Shown: positions 6,646-13,698, counted from the stretch's first letter. The stretch: DNA of 13,829 bases from Victivallales bacterium (GCA_017431185.1 JAFRLP010000522.1:1-13829); one strand, 5' to 3'. Notes: a model not told the origin generated them from the letters alone. A program made the numbers and translations.

Positions 6646-8732
6646 AGCTTAATCCTCCCCAATGGCTGAATGTTAATCTCCTGGGAGAGCTCCTGGAAAC
6701 TCAGCACCGGCAATTCGTAGTAGTCCTTCTCCACCATCTTTCGGAAATAGCGGCGGATATCGACGGAGACGATGATGACCGGCTTCTGCGGTATCTTCGC
6801 CAAATCGCCAATGTTCTTCTTGACGGCGGCCAGAATGGCGCGCACCGTATTGGGGTCCATGGCCAGGTAGCTGCCGCCGGAGGTCTGGCGCACCGACTTG
6901 CGGATGGTCTCCTCAAGCGACGGGTCAAGCAGGTACGCGGCCACGATGTTCTGCCCGCCCGAGAACTTGTAGCTGATGTACCGCGACAGCGAGGAGCGCA
7001 CATACTCGACCAGCAGAACCGTGTCCTTCTCCTTCTGCCCCCACTCGATGAGGGTCTGGGTGATGCGCTTCAGGTCGCGGATGCAGATGCCCTCCTGCAC
7101 CAGGCGCTGAAGCACGTCGGTGATCTTCTGCAAGGGAAGCACACGCTGGACTTCCTTGACCAGTTCGGGGGCCTCGCGCTCCATGTAGTCGAAGAGGAGC
7201 CGAGTCTCCTGCAACGACAGGAACTCATGCGCATAGCGGCGCAGGACGCTGGAGAGATGGTAGGTCAGCACCCCGTTCAGGTTGAGCGAGCGAATCCCGC
7301 TCTCCTCCAGTTTCGCCTTCTCCGACTCGTTGACCCAATTGGTCTCGTAGCCGGAGAGGAACGCCTTGTCGGACTCGAATTTGATTCCCGTGGCCGTCAG
7401 GTTCTCCGCGCTCTCCAGGGCAAACAGCCAGCCTTTGCGCAGCATCCCCTCCGACACCGGCACCTCGTTCACCAGCAGCCGGTAGCGCCCGTTCCTCATC
7501 GCCGGATTCAGGCTCAAATTGATGCCCGGGAATGGCACGCCCAAATCGTGGTACAGCGCCCGCCGAATGGTCATGATCTGGTCGTTGAGTTCCTCGTAGG
7601 TCAGGGCCCCGCGGATGTCCGCGTCGATATCGACGGTCAAGGGCACCACCATCGAGAAGTCGTCCCCCTCCTTCTTGCGCGGCTTCGGCTGCGTTCCCTC
7701 GGAGGGGGCTGCGGCGGCCAGCGGGTCGGCCTCCTTCGCCTTCTTCGCCGCCAGGTACACCACCTTCATCCGCAGGCTCCAGCCAATGATGGCCACAAAG
7801 GCGGCCAGGCCGAAAATCTGCACCTTCGGGAAGCCGGGTATCAGGCCAATGCACACCAGCATCACCGCGCCAAGCAGGATGGCCTTCGGCTGCGCGAAGA
7901 ACTGGTCTATGATGTCCTGGCCCAGCGGCTTGTTGTCGATGTCGCCGACGCGCGTCACGATGACGCCAGCCGTGATGGAGACCAGCAGCGCGGGGATCTG
8001 CGAGACCAATCCGTCCCCGATGGTCAGGATCGAGTATTTCTGGAGGGCCTTCATGACCTCCATTCCGTTCATGAACGCGCCGATGCAGATGCCGCCCACC
8101 ACGTTGATGGCGGTCATGATCAGGCCGGCGATGGCGTCGCCCTTGACGAACTTCATGGCGCCGTCCATCGCGCCGTACAGCTGCGACTCCTTGGCCAGTT
8201 CATTGCGGCGCTGCTTGGCGGTGTCCTGGTCAATGGCTCCGGCGCGCATGTCGGCGTCAATGGACATCTGCTTTCCGGGCATGGCGTCCAGGGTGAAGCG
8301 GGCGGCCACCTCGGAGACACGCTCCGCGCCCTTCGCGATGACCACGAACTGCACAATCGTGATGATCAGGAAGATGACCGCACCCACCACGAAATTGCCC
8401 CCCACCACGAAATTGCCGAAGGTGTAGATGATCTCGCCGGCGTCGGCCTTCAGCAGGATCAGGCGGGTCGTGGTGACGTTCAGCGCCAGGCGGAACAGGG
8501 TCGTGAACAGCAGCATGGAGGGGAACGTGGAGAAGCTCAACGCCCGCGGCAGGTACAGCGAGAGCATCAGCATCACGGTGGAAATCATGATGTTGATGGC
8601 GATGAGCAGGTCAACCAGCGTGGTCGGCAACGGCACGATCAGCAACCCGATGATGCACACCACCAGGAAAGCCAGCACCAGGTCGCCAAACCGGCTGAAC
8701 ACACTGCTGAAATTGGTAAGTCTCGCTAGCAT
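6642..8732 (-). CDS. sctV: T3SS export gate protein SctV (YscV/LcrD/FlhA family)
   Basis: The product is 696 residues, near the family norm of about 700. The first 330 or so hold about eight membrane helices, with the conserved segments FVVGGNFVVGAVIFLIITIV (109-128), VIAKGAERVSEVAARFTLDA (131-150) and MPGKQMSIDADMRAGAID (151-168). The C-terminal half (about 350-696) is the cytoplasmic ring domain that receives chaperone-substrate complexes and contacts the SctO stalk, SctW and the YscX/YscY pair. It ends EINIQPLGRIKL. The start codon shares a base with the stop of the YscX-like gene (TAATG). In Yersinia yscX and yscY sit just before yscV, so the placing is conserved. A flagellar FlhA origin is excluded by the neighbours. 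Confidence 0.98.
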   Translation of the reverse strand: MLARLTNFSSVFSRFGDLVLAFLVVCIIGLLIVPLPTTLVDLLIAINIMISTVMLMLSLYLPRALSFSTFPSMLLFTTLFRLALNVTTTRLILLKADAGEIIYTFGNFVVGGNFVVGAVIFLIITIVQFVVIAKGAERVSEVAARFTLDAMPGKQMSIDADMRAGAIDQDTAKQRRNELAKESQLYGAMDGAMKFVKGDAIAGLIMTAINVVGGICIGAFMNGMEVMKALQKYSILTIGDGLVSQIPALLVSITAGVIVTRVGDIDNKPLGQDIIDQFFAQPKAILLGAVMLVCIGLIPGFPKVQIFGLAAFVAIIGWSLRMKVVYLAAKKAKEADPLAAAAPSEGTQPKPRKKEGDDFSMVVPLTVDIDADIRGALTYEELNDQIMTIRRALYHDLGVPFPGINLSLNPAMRNGRYRLLVNEVPVSEGMLRKGWLFALESAENLTATGIKFESDKAFLSGYETNWVNESEKAKLEESGIRSLNLNGVLTYHLSSVLRRYAHEFLSLQETRLLFDYMEREAPELVKEVQRVLPLQKITDVLQRLVQEGICIRDLKRITQTLIEWGQKEKDTVLLVEYVRSSLSRYISYKFSGGQNIVAAYLLDPSLEETIRKSVRQTSGGSYLAMDPNTVRAILAAVKKNIGDLAKIPQKPVIIVSVDIRRYFRKMVEKDYYELPVLSFQELSQEINIQPLGRIKL

Positions 8733-9115
8733 TAGGTTTCCAGAAGAGCAGCCCGATACTGCTCGAAAAGTTCCGTGTCGGCCAGCAGGGCCTCCAGTTC
8801 ACGCACCGCCTTCGCCGCCGCAGGGGTGTTGCGGGAGCGCAGGGTGCGGAGAGTCTCGCGGGCGACCTGGGCGAACCCATGGGGTGTGCGCAGGAAGGCG
8901 GAGTTGCCCGCCACCAGCGCGCTCATGATTTCGCCGGCCACGCTCTGCCCCTCCGGAAAGATGTTGGAGAGGGCCTCGCTGACCGTCGTCGAGCCGGGAA
9001 GCAGCGACTGCTCCTGGCCGTCCCGCGCGGAGTGTCCCACGTCGCCCTCGGCATACTCCGCCACGGAGATGCCGCGGTCAAACCGGATGGATTCGGTTGT
9101 GCGGTTGACGTTCAT
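8732..9115 (-). CDS. sctX: YscX-like T3SS export component
   Basis: The product is 127 residues. The first 60 are polar and look disordered. The last 50, with AQVARETLRTLRSRN and RELEALLADTELFEQYRAAL, recall the helical C-terminus of YscX ('A-Q-D-Y-R-R-E-L-x-x-L ... E-L-x-x-A-x-x-L-L ... L-x-x-I-L-x-L-L'). YscX is 122 residues, is itself secreted, binds YscY and is needed for export in Ysc-type systems. Position agrees: the order gatekeeper, SycN-like chaperone, this gene, sctV matches yopN-tyeA-sycN-yscX-(yscY)-yscV. The start is ATG 9115, overlapping the previous stop by four bases. A TTG or GTG start up to 9151 would lie inside that gene. The similarity was judged by eye only, so a different small T3SS protein is possible. 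Confidence 0.6.
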   Translation of the reverse strand: MNVNRTTESIRFDRGISVAEYAEGDVGHSARDGQEQSLLPGSTTVSEALSNIFPEGQSVAGEIMSALVAGNSAFLRTPHGFAQVARETLRTLRSRNTPAAAKAVRELEALLADTELFEQYRAALLET

Positions 9116-9498
9116 GCCATCCGCCTCCGAAAGTCTTCCGCCAGCCGCCACAACTCCGTGAACACGGAGTTGATGACAGGCAGGCTCACCTCGCGCTCCG
9201 CCAGGCGCGCCAGCATCACCGCGCTGGAGGCCTTCTCCAGGTACGCCACCCGCAGCCGGAACGGCTGGCGCCGCTCCGGCTGCGCATAGCCCAGCAGCCG
9301 CTTGAGCAACTCCGCCTGGGGCGGCGCGGGCACCTGCATCACCACCGCCAGCGACTCCAGCGCGTACTCGAACCGGAGAAGGCTCCCCGTCTCAAACCGC
9401 AAAGAGGCAACCCCCTGCGAATTCAACTCGAATTTCCGCAGGTTGATGCTCTCGCCAAACTCGCGGATGACAGCATTAAGCCATTTCGGGACGCTCAT
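9112..9498 (-). CDS. T3SS chaperone, SycN/CesT-like, probable partner of SctW
   Basis: The product is 128 residues. It opens with an amphipathic helix (WLNAVIREFGESINLRKFEL). Alternating beta-type segments (GVASLRFETGSLLRFEYALE, LAVVMQVPAPP) and further helices ending LWRLAEDFRRRMA follow. This alpha-beta layout and length are those of class I T3SS chaperones (CesT, SycE, SycN, YscB). Such proteins dimerise and hold the N-terminal part of one substrate. The gene overlaps the sctW stop by four bases (ATGA), as sycN follows yopN-tyeA in Yersinia. The likely client is therefore SctW, whose retention and release controls the substrate switch. YscB would be the other candidate. No catalytic motif is expected. 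Confidence 0.7.
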   Translation of the reverse strand: MSVPKWLNAVIREFGESINLRKFELNSQGVASLRFETGSLLRFEYALESLAVVMQVPAPPQAELLKRLLGYAQPERRQPFRLRVAYLEKASSAVMLARLAEREVSLPVINSVFTELWRLAEDFRRRMA

Positions 9499-10706
9499 TT
9501 CCCGCCCTCCTTGCCGTCATCGTCGCCCTCCTCCTGGTCATACTCCTCCTCGACGATGCCGTCCAGGTGCTCCTGGGCGGCGGCGACCAGGTTAATCCTG
9601 TCCTGTTCGGAGGAGAACAGGCGGGAGGAGAGCTGGCGGAAGACGGCGGTCAACTCCCGGCAGAAATCCATTCTGGCCAGAAGCGTCTCGACCCCGCACT
9701 CGCCGATGAAACCACCTATCTCGCCCGCGCTCACGTAGGAGAGTTCGGTGAAGTCCATGATTTTGCCAGTCATCGCCTGCCCGTCCATTCGGCAGGGCTG
9801 CTGGTACTGGGTTGCCATGCGTTCCCCCAAGGCCCCCATCCTGTCCAGGACGGTCTTGAGCACCTGAACGCACTGCAAGTCCAGGATGATGCGGCGCAAC
9901 TCCTCGGGACTTTTGGACGGAGTGGCGCTTTGCAGGTCGGCGCCGCAGCCAGCCGTCAGAAATTCGATGGCCGCCTGAAGCCCCGCCGCACCCCGCGTGC
10001 CCATGATGGAGCGGAAGCACTGCTGCGGGGTGGAGAAGCCAAGGATTTCGCCGCGGTACATGTCGCGCAAATCCTGCATCTCCTCCGGGGAGGTGGCACG
10101 GGCATTGACCTCCTGCGCCAGGTTGATTCCGGCACGGACGGCCTCGCCCTGCTCCGACATGAGCATCTGCCGGGCGGACTCGATGAGCGTGCGGAATGCG
10201 CCGTCCCTGTCGGCGCCGCCCTCCGCCATCGCCTGCTCCAGGATGTCCAGCATGGCGAACTGGTGCGAGGCGTCCTTGGAGCCTTCGGCAAGGCTGTTCA
10301 GCAAATCCCGCGCGGTGGGCATCCGCCCGCTGTCCTTCGCCTGGTGGAGCATGGCGAGCATGGAGCGGACAAACCGCTCGCCCGGCATGTCGGGGAACGC
10401 CTTCATCCAGGTGTTCAACGCCTGCACAAAGGCCTGGCTCATGCTTCGGTTCGCCCCGCCCAGGCGACGCTCGCCGATGGACTTCATCTCCTTCTCCTCG
10501 AACATGAAGGTGAGTTCCTCCATCGAGTCCAGGAGTTCAGCCATGGGGTCGGCCTCGACCTCGAAAACCGTCCCCATCAGGACTCCCGTCTCCCCGGCGG
10601 CCTGTGCGCCCTCGGCCCCCTTCTCGGCCAGGGAGCCTGTGCGCACCGAGTCATACCGGTCAATGGCAACCGAATTCCGTAGAAATTGTGCCAGGTCAAG
10701 CGGCAT
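9495..10706 (-). CDS. sctW: T3SS gatekeeper SctW with fused TyeA domain (YopN-TyeA type)
   Basis: The product is 403 residues. The N-terminal 40 or so are polar, as expected for a secretion and chaperone-binding signal. Residues about 55-250 fit the HrpJ/YopN helical domain. The last 90 match TyeA: FRQLSSRLFSSEQDRINLVA and then a helix ending in the acidic run EEEYDQEEGDDD parallel TyeA's 'FRLFPLGVFSDEEQRQNLL...ESEEEELSELD'. In Yersinia YopN and TyeA are two proteins; here they are one chain, as in InvE, SepL and some other gatekeepers. Role: SctW binds SctV and blocks effector export until contact or needle completion. ATG 10706 has GGAGG six bases upstream and overlaps the previous gene by 11 bases. 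A TTG at 10727 is less likely. The chaperone for it is probably the next gene. Confidence 0.9.
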   Translation of the reverse strand: MPLDLAQFLRNSVAIDRYDSVRTGSLAEKGAEGAQAAGETGVLMGTVFEVEADPMAELLDSMEELTFMFEEKEMKSIGERRLGGANRSMSQAFVQALNTWMKAFPDMPGERFVRSMLAMLHQAKDSGRMPTARDLLNSLAEGSKDASHQFAMLDILEQAMAEGGADRDGAFRTLIESARQMLMSEQGEAVRAGINLAQEVNARATSPEEMQDLRDMYRGEILGFSTPQQCFRSIMGTRGAAGLQAAIEFLTAGCGADLQSATPSKSPEELRRIILDLQCVQVLKTVLDRMGALGERMATQYQQPCRMDGQAMTGKIMDFTELSYVSAGEIGGFIGECGVETLLARMDFCRELTAVFRQLSSRLFSSEQDRINLVAAAQEHLDGIVEEEYDQEEGDDDGKEGGK

Positions 10707-11274
10707 GGGCCCCCTCCAGCCAGACAATTCCCGGCCCGTAAAAATGCAATTGAAGATTCCTGTCCCTGCGACGCGGGAACAGCAGGTCGGTCAACCCCAG
10801 ATGGGGGCAGAACCCCGTGGGGGCCTGGGTTGTCCACGCCACCGCCGACTCGACCCGGCTGGTCAGCAGTTCCTCCTCCGCCAGGGCGATGCGGACAGTG
10901 CGGGCCTGCGTGGCCATCACCACCCACTCGCGGGTGAACTCCGTCACGCAGATGGCGTTGCGGAAACTGAATGGGACAAGCCGGAGCAGGCGCCCCCCCT
11001 TCCGCGCCTCCGCCGGTGCGACCAGCAGTTTGCCGGAGACCACCGTCAACGGGGCTGCGCAGGGAATCTGGGTCAGGAACGGATGCGTGGCCAGCCCGCA
11101 CCAGGCGTGCCCCGTGACGTCGGCGAGAGAGAGTCTGCTGCGGTCAGGGACAAGCCACCCCCGCAGGCCGTGCGGCACGCACTGGCCCACGACGGCGGTC
11201 GGCTGCGCGGCCCCCACGAGCCACGTGCCGTCCCCGACCTTGGCAAAGCCGTTCTCTATCGTCGCCTCGTTCAT
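10696..11274 (-). CDS. AIM24-like protein of unknown function inside the T3SS operon
   Basis: The product is 192 residues with no signal peptide or membrane helix, predicted to be mostly beta strand. The last 60 residues resemble the repeat unit of the AIM24 (Mito_biogen_24, TIGR00266-type) family: a segment RIALAEEELLTSRVESAVAW, like 'i-x-L-x-x-g-e-x-l-x-v-x-x-x-x-l-v-A', and then NLQLHFYGPGIVWLEG, like the family's 'g-l-x-l-x-f-x-G-P-G-x-V-w-l-q'. An earlier segment (about 85-125) may be a second, weaker repeat. AIM24 proteins have no settled function in bacteria. The gene overlaps sctC by four bases (ATGA) and sctW by 11 bases, so it is translated as part of the operon. I know of no standard T3SS part of this kind. 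A pilotin is unlikely, because there is no lipobox. Confidence 0.5.
   Translation of the reverse strand: MNEATIENGFAKVGDGTWLVGAAQPTAVVGQCVPHGLRGWLVPDRSRLSLADVTGHAWCGLATHPFLTQIPCAAPLTVVSGKLLVAPAEARKGGRLLRLVPFSFRNAICVTEFTREWVVMATQARTVRIALAEEELLTSRVESAVAWTTQAPTGFCPHLGLTDLLFPRRRDRNLQLHFYGPGIVWLEGAHAA
10713..10717 (-). promoter_or_regulatory. Ribosome binding site of sctW
   Basis: GGAGG within a G-rich run on the minus strand lies six bases before ATG 10706. It favours this ATG over the in-frame TTG at 10727, which has no comparable site. It lies inside the last codons of the AIM24-like gene. Confidence 0.65.
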
Positions 11275-13163
11275 TTGCTCTCTTTGGCCTTCTTCTGCTC
11301 CTGCTTGAACTGCTCCTGGCGGAGATTGAGGTCTTCCTGCCAGTTCTGGCGGGACTCCTGGCGCTCCGCCTCCCTCCGCTGCCTGCGGAGGCGGAGTTCG
11401 CCCTTGCGGCGCTCCAGCTGGTCAGCGTGGCGCTGCTCGCGTTCCTCGTCGCGGTCTTTCCGCTCCAGGTCGCGCAGCTCGCGGGTGGCGTCGTCGTCCT
11501 TCTTGTCGGCCTCCAGCTGCTCCTCGGTCCGGATGTCGCGTTGGCGGGTGGCCTGGATGCGCGCCAGGTCAGTGACGTCCAGTTCGATGATGTAGGGGGT
11601 GAGGATGAACATCCTCTGCACCGTCTCCTCCTTCTTTCCGACTCCGCCGAACAGCCAGCCGATGTAGGGGATGTCCCGCAGCCAGGGGATGCCCCAGGCC
11701 ACCTTCTGCTCGATGTCGCGCAGGTAGCCGGCCAGGAGGATGCACTCGCCCTCGATGACCGCCGCCTGGGTCTGCAGACTGGTGGTGCGGGTCAGCGGCA
11801 TGGAGTCCACGGTGACGGACTCGAACCCGCCGTCATCCAGCACAAGGGTCATCCAAAGCTGGTTTGGCACACCCGGAGTCTCCGAGAAGACGATGCGCGG
11901 CTTGAGCTTCAGGCTGGTGCCGGCGGAGACCGACTCCAGGGTGGCGACCTCCTTGCCCACCACTTTGGCATGGTAAGTCTGCTTGTCCTCTATGGAGGCC
12001 GCCATGTTGTTCATGGTCAGAATGGAGGTGCGGGAGATGGAGCGGGCCTTGCCCTTCTGCCGCATCGCCGACAGCGAGGCCGCCACCGAGACGTGCTTGC
12101 CGATGTACGAGAGCGCGCCCGTCAGCCCCTTGCCGGCCATGTCCTCCACCCCGAAGAGGCTGCCGGCGTTCTGGCCGACCCCCGCGTCCATGTTGCTGGT
12201 GTTGCCCCGCAGGGAGAGGGAGAGCTGCCAGTCGAGCGCGTCGTCCTGGTTCATTTCCAGGACAGTCACCGCCACCTCGACCAGTTTCAGCGGCACATCC
12301 AGTTCGGCGATGAGTTCCTCGTACAGATGCATCCGCGAGGAGACGTCCCGGACAACCACCGCGTTCAGGCGGTTCTCCGCCTTGATGATGGGACGAACCC
12401 CATTGTCCATCGTGTCGGCGAGGACGTCCCTCTCCCCGTCATCCTTTTCGCCCTCCTTGCCGCCCTTGAGCCCCCTGTCGCGGATCGGAGTGTTGCCCCC
12501 TCCCGTCACGATGTCCTCCAGCATCTTGGCCACGCCCTTGATGGAGGAACTGGATTCGGCGCTGCTGACGGAGAGGCTCACGTCGTCCGCCCAGGTATGC
12601 TTCAGGTAGAAGATGCGGGTCTCGATTTCACTGTAGGCGCGCTTCTCGCGGAGCTTGTCGGCCTTCGCGACCAGTTCGGCGATGAGCGACACGTAGCGCG
12701 GCGGCCCCGCCACCATGATCAGTTCGTCCTTGGAGGTGGTCTTGATGGGGAAGCGGGAGTCCTCCACGCCCAGATCCTTGAGCATCTCGCCGACCTCGCC
12801 GGCCTTCATGTATTTCAGGTCAATCAGGAGTGTCTGGACTTCGGCGCCATTGTAGATGTAGAGCGTCGTCCCGTCATAATACCAGGTCAAATTGTAGAGC
12901 ACGGTCACCTTGTCCAGGAATTCCTGGGGGGAAAGGTGGCGGAAATCCCCCGAAAGGCTCCCCTCCACCGCCTCCGACATGACCACCGCCAGCCCCTGGG
13001 ACGTGCCAAACGAGGTCAGCGCCTGCCGCAGCGACATCTCCCGCGCCAGCAGGGTATAGTCCGCCGTCTTCCATGGTATCGGGACAGTCGCTTCCTGCGC
13101 CAGGGCGCCGGCAAACGCCAGCCCCAGCGACAAGACCAGGCATGTCCAAAATCTTCTGCTCAT
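11271..13163 (-). CDS. sctC: T3SS outer-membrane secretin SctC with long charged C-terminal tail
   Basis: The product is 630 residues. A Sec signal peptide spans MSRRFWTCLVLSLGLAFAGA-LA, with cleavage after Ala22. Periplasmic N0 and N1 domains (about 30-170) include LRQALTSFGTSQGLAVVMSE and VQTLLIDLKYMKAGEVGEML. N3 follows to about 285, holding a Gly/Lys/Asp-rich insert. The secretin beta-barrel domain (about 290-530) includes LVEVAVTVLEMNQDDALDWQ, the IEGECILLAGYLRD block and IPWLRDIPYIGWLFGG. The protein then adds about 95 residues that are almost all Glu, Arg, Gln, Asp and Lys, a probable long helix. SctC forms the outer-membrane ring. ATG 13163 gives the classic signal peptide. A TTG at 13178 with AGGGAA just before it would add five residues. 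No pilotin gene is visible in the window. Confidence 0.96.
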   Translation of the reverse strand: MSRRFWTCLVLSLGLAFAGALAQEATVPIPWKTADYTLLAREMSLRQALTSFGTSQGLAVVMSEAVEGSLSGDFRHLSPQEFLDKVTVLYNLTWYYDGTTLYIYNGAEVQTLLIDLKYMKAGEVGEMLKDLGVEDSRFPIKTTSKDELIMVAGPPRYVSLIAELVAKADKLREKRAYSEIETRIFYLKHTWADDVSLSVSSAESSSSIKGVAKMLEDIVTGGGNTPIRDRGLKGGKEGEKDDGERDVLADTMDNGVRPIIKAENRLNAVVVRDVSSRMHLYEELIAELDVPLKLVEVAVTVLEMNQDDALDWQLSLSLRGNTSNMDAGVGQNAGSLFGVEDMAGKGLTGALSYIGKHVSVAASLSAMRQKGKARSISRTSILTMNNMAASIEDKQTYHAKVVGKEVATLESVSAGTSLKLKPRIVFSETPGVPNQLWMTLVLDDGGFESVTVDSMPLTRTTSLQTQAAVIEGECILLAGYLRDIEQKVAWGIPWLRDIPYIGWLFGGVGKKEETVQRMFILTPYIIELDVTDLARIQATRQRDIRTEEQLEADKKDDDATRELRDLERKDRDEEREQRHADQLERRKGELRLRRQRREAERQESRQNWQEDLNLRQEQFKQEQKKAKESK

Positions 13164-13216
13164 CTGATGACTACCCAAGTTCCCTATGGCCGCAAAGGCG
13201 GTTCCATGTCCCCGTT
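13164..13216 (-). other. 53-base gap between the first chaperone gene and sctC
   Basis: The gap has no T-run and no promoter that I can defend. A five-base inverted repeat (GTCCC/GGGAC, 13208-13224) overlaps the chaperone stop, and a four-base stem lies near 13190-13203. A seven-codon ATG-to-TAG frame sits between them (start 13207). The ribosome site of sctC is weak from ATG 13163, the best G-rich stretch being about 15 bases upstream. Read-through from the upstream gene is the simplest view. Confidence 0.3.
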
Positions 13217-13618
13217 TCAGGGACGAATCACTATGTCAGGAAAGACCGGTGGCGGTGCATTGAGTTCACCCGCCCGCGACAGCCACCAGTCGCAGGAGGC
13301 AAGGAAAGTCTCCAGGAACCTGACGAGTTGCTGGCTGTCCGCCGTCTCAGGCAACTCCTGCCAGAGAATGCAGGACGCGGCACGGTCATCCCACGCCAGG
13401 ACAGCCTCCTCCTTGAGGATGCGCCCGGCGGCAAAAGCGGCAAGCCGGGGCAAGTCCTCCTCGTCCCGGTCAAGCACACGCGAAAGCACCAGGCGTTTGC
13501 CGAGAAGACGTGCCAGCACGTCCCCCCCGTCCACCTGGAGACGAAACGAGGTCGCACCGTCCGGCAGGGTCTCCGGATAACCTATCGCCTCGCACAGCCT
13601 TTCCAACGCGTTTTTCAT
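13217..13618 (-). CDS. T3SS chaperone, CesT-like, first gene of the operon
   Basis: The product is 133 residues and acidic. It opens with a helix (MKNALERLCEAIGYPETLPD). Beta-type segments (ATSFRLQVDGGDVLARLLGK, RLVLSRVL), a helix, more strands (AVLAWDDRAASCILWQELPE) and a last helix (LVRFLETFLASCDWWLSRAG) follow. This order and size fit class I T3SS chaperones. Such proteins dimerise in the cytoplasm and guide one or more clients to SctN and SctV. No client gene stands beside it, so it may serve an effector or translocator coded elsewhere. I chose ATG 13618 because a strong promoter (13632-13660) lies directly upstream. A longer frame to 13765 would run through that promoter and through non-coding-looking sequence. 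AGGA precedes the ATG by four bases. Confidence 0.7.
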   Translation of the reverse strand: MKNALERLCEAIGYPETLPDGATSFRLQVDGGDVLARLLGKRLVLSRVLDRDEEDLPRLAAFAAGRILKEEAVLAWDDRAASCILWQELPETADSQQLVRFLETFLASCDWWLSRAGELNAPPPVFPDIVIRP

Positions 13619-13631
13619 TGTTCCTGCGTAA

Positions 13632-13660
13632 AATATAATTTCAAAAATGCCGCCTGTCAA
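13632..13660 (-). promoter_or_regulatory. Sigma70-type promoter of the T3SS operon
   Basis: In the minus sense, TTGACA (13655-13660) is followed after exactly 17 bases by TATATT (13632-13637). The -35 box is perfect and the -10 box has one mismatch to TATAAT. It lies in the only AT-rich island of the window and 13 bases before ATG 13618. The start of transcription would fall near 13624-13626, leaving a leader of about 6-8 bases that holds just the AGGA ribosome site. It is the only strong promoter I see, and all the genes downstream are tightly packed, so it probably drives the whole operon. Confidence 0.75.
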
Positions 13661-13684
13661 ATAAAGCAGGGGAAAATCAGGAGG

Positions 13685-13698
13685 TTTTTCGCGAAAAA
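13685..13698. promoter_or_regulatory. 14-bp perfect palindrome upstream of the operon promoter
   Basis: TTTTTCGCGAAAAA is a perfect palindrome centred about 31 bp upstream of the -35 box, or about 66 bp upstream of the predicted transcription start. This is a usual distance for an activator or repressor site. It lies in the AT-rich island. Its role is inferred from place and symmetry only. Confidence 0.4.

Noticed and set aside
5086..6669. Plus-strand open frame of 527 codons opposite sctD.
   Set aside because: Low-complexity Arg/Gly/His-rich translation, fully opposite well-supported genes.
8383..8418. An 18-bp tandem duplication inside sctV with one mismatch (unit coding GNFVVG twice).
   Set aside because: The doubled FVVGGN-x-VVG motif is conserved in SctV/FlhA proteins in general, so the DNA repeat follows from the conserved protein and codon choice and is not a recent event.
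11427..13580. Long plus-strand open frame of 717 codons opposite sctC and the first chaperone.
   Set aside because: It is a shadow of sctC caused by high GC at third positions. It crosses two real genes and the gap between them and shows no domain.
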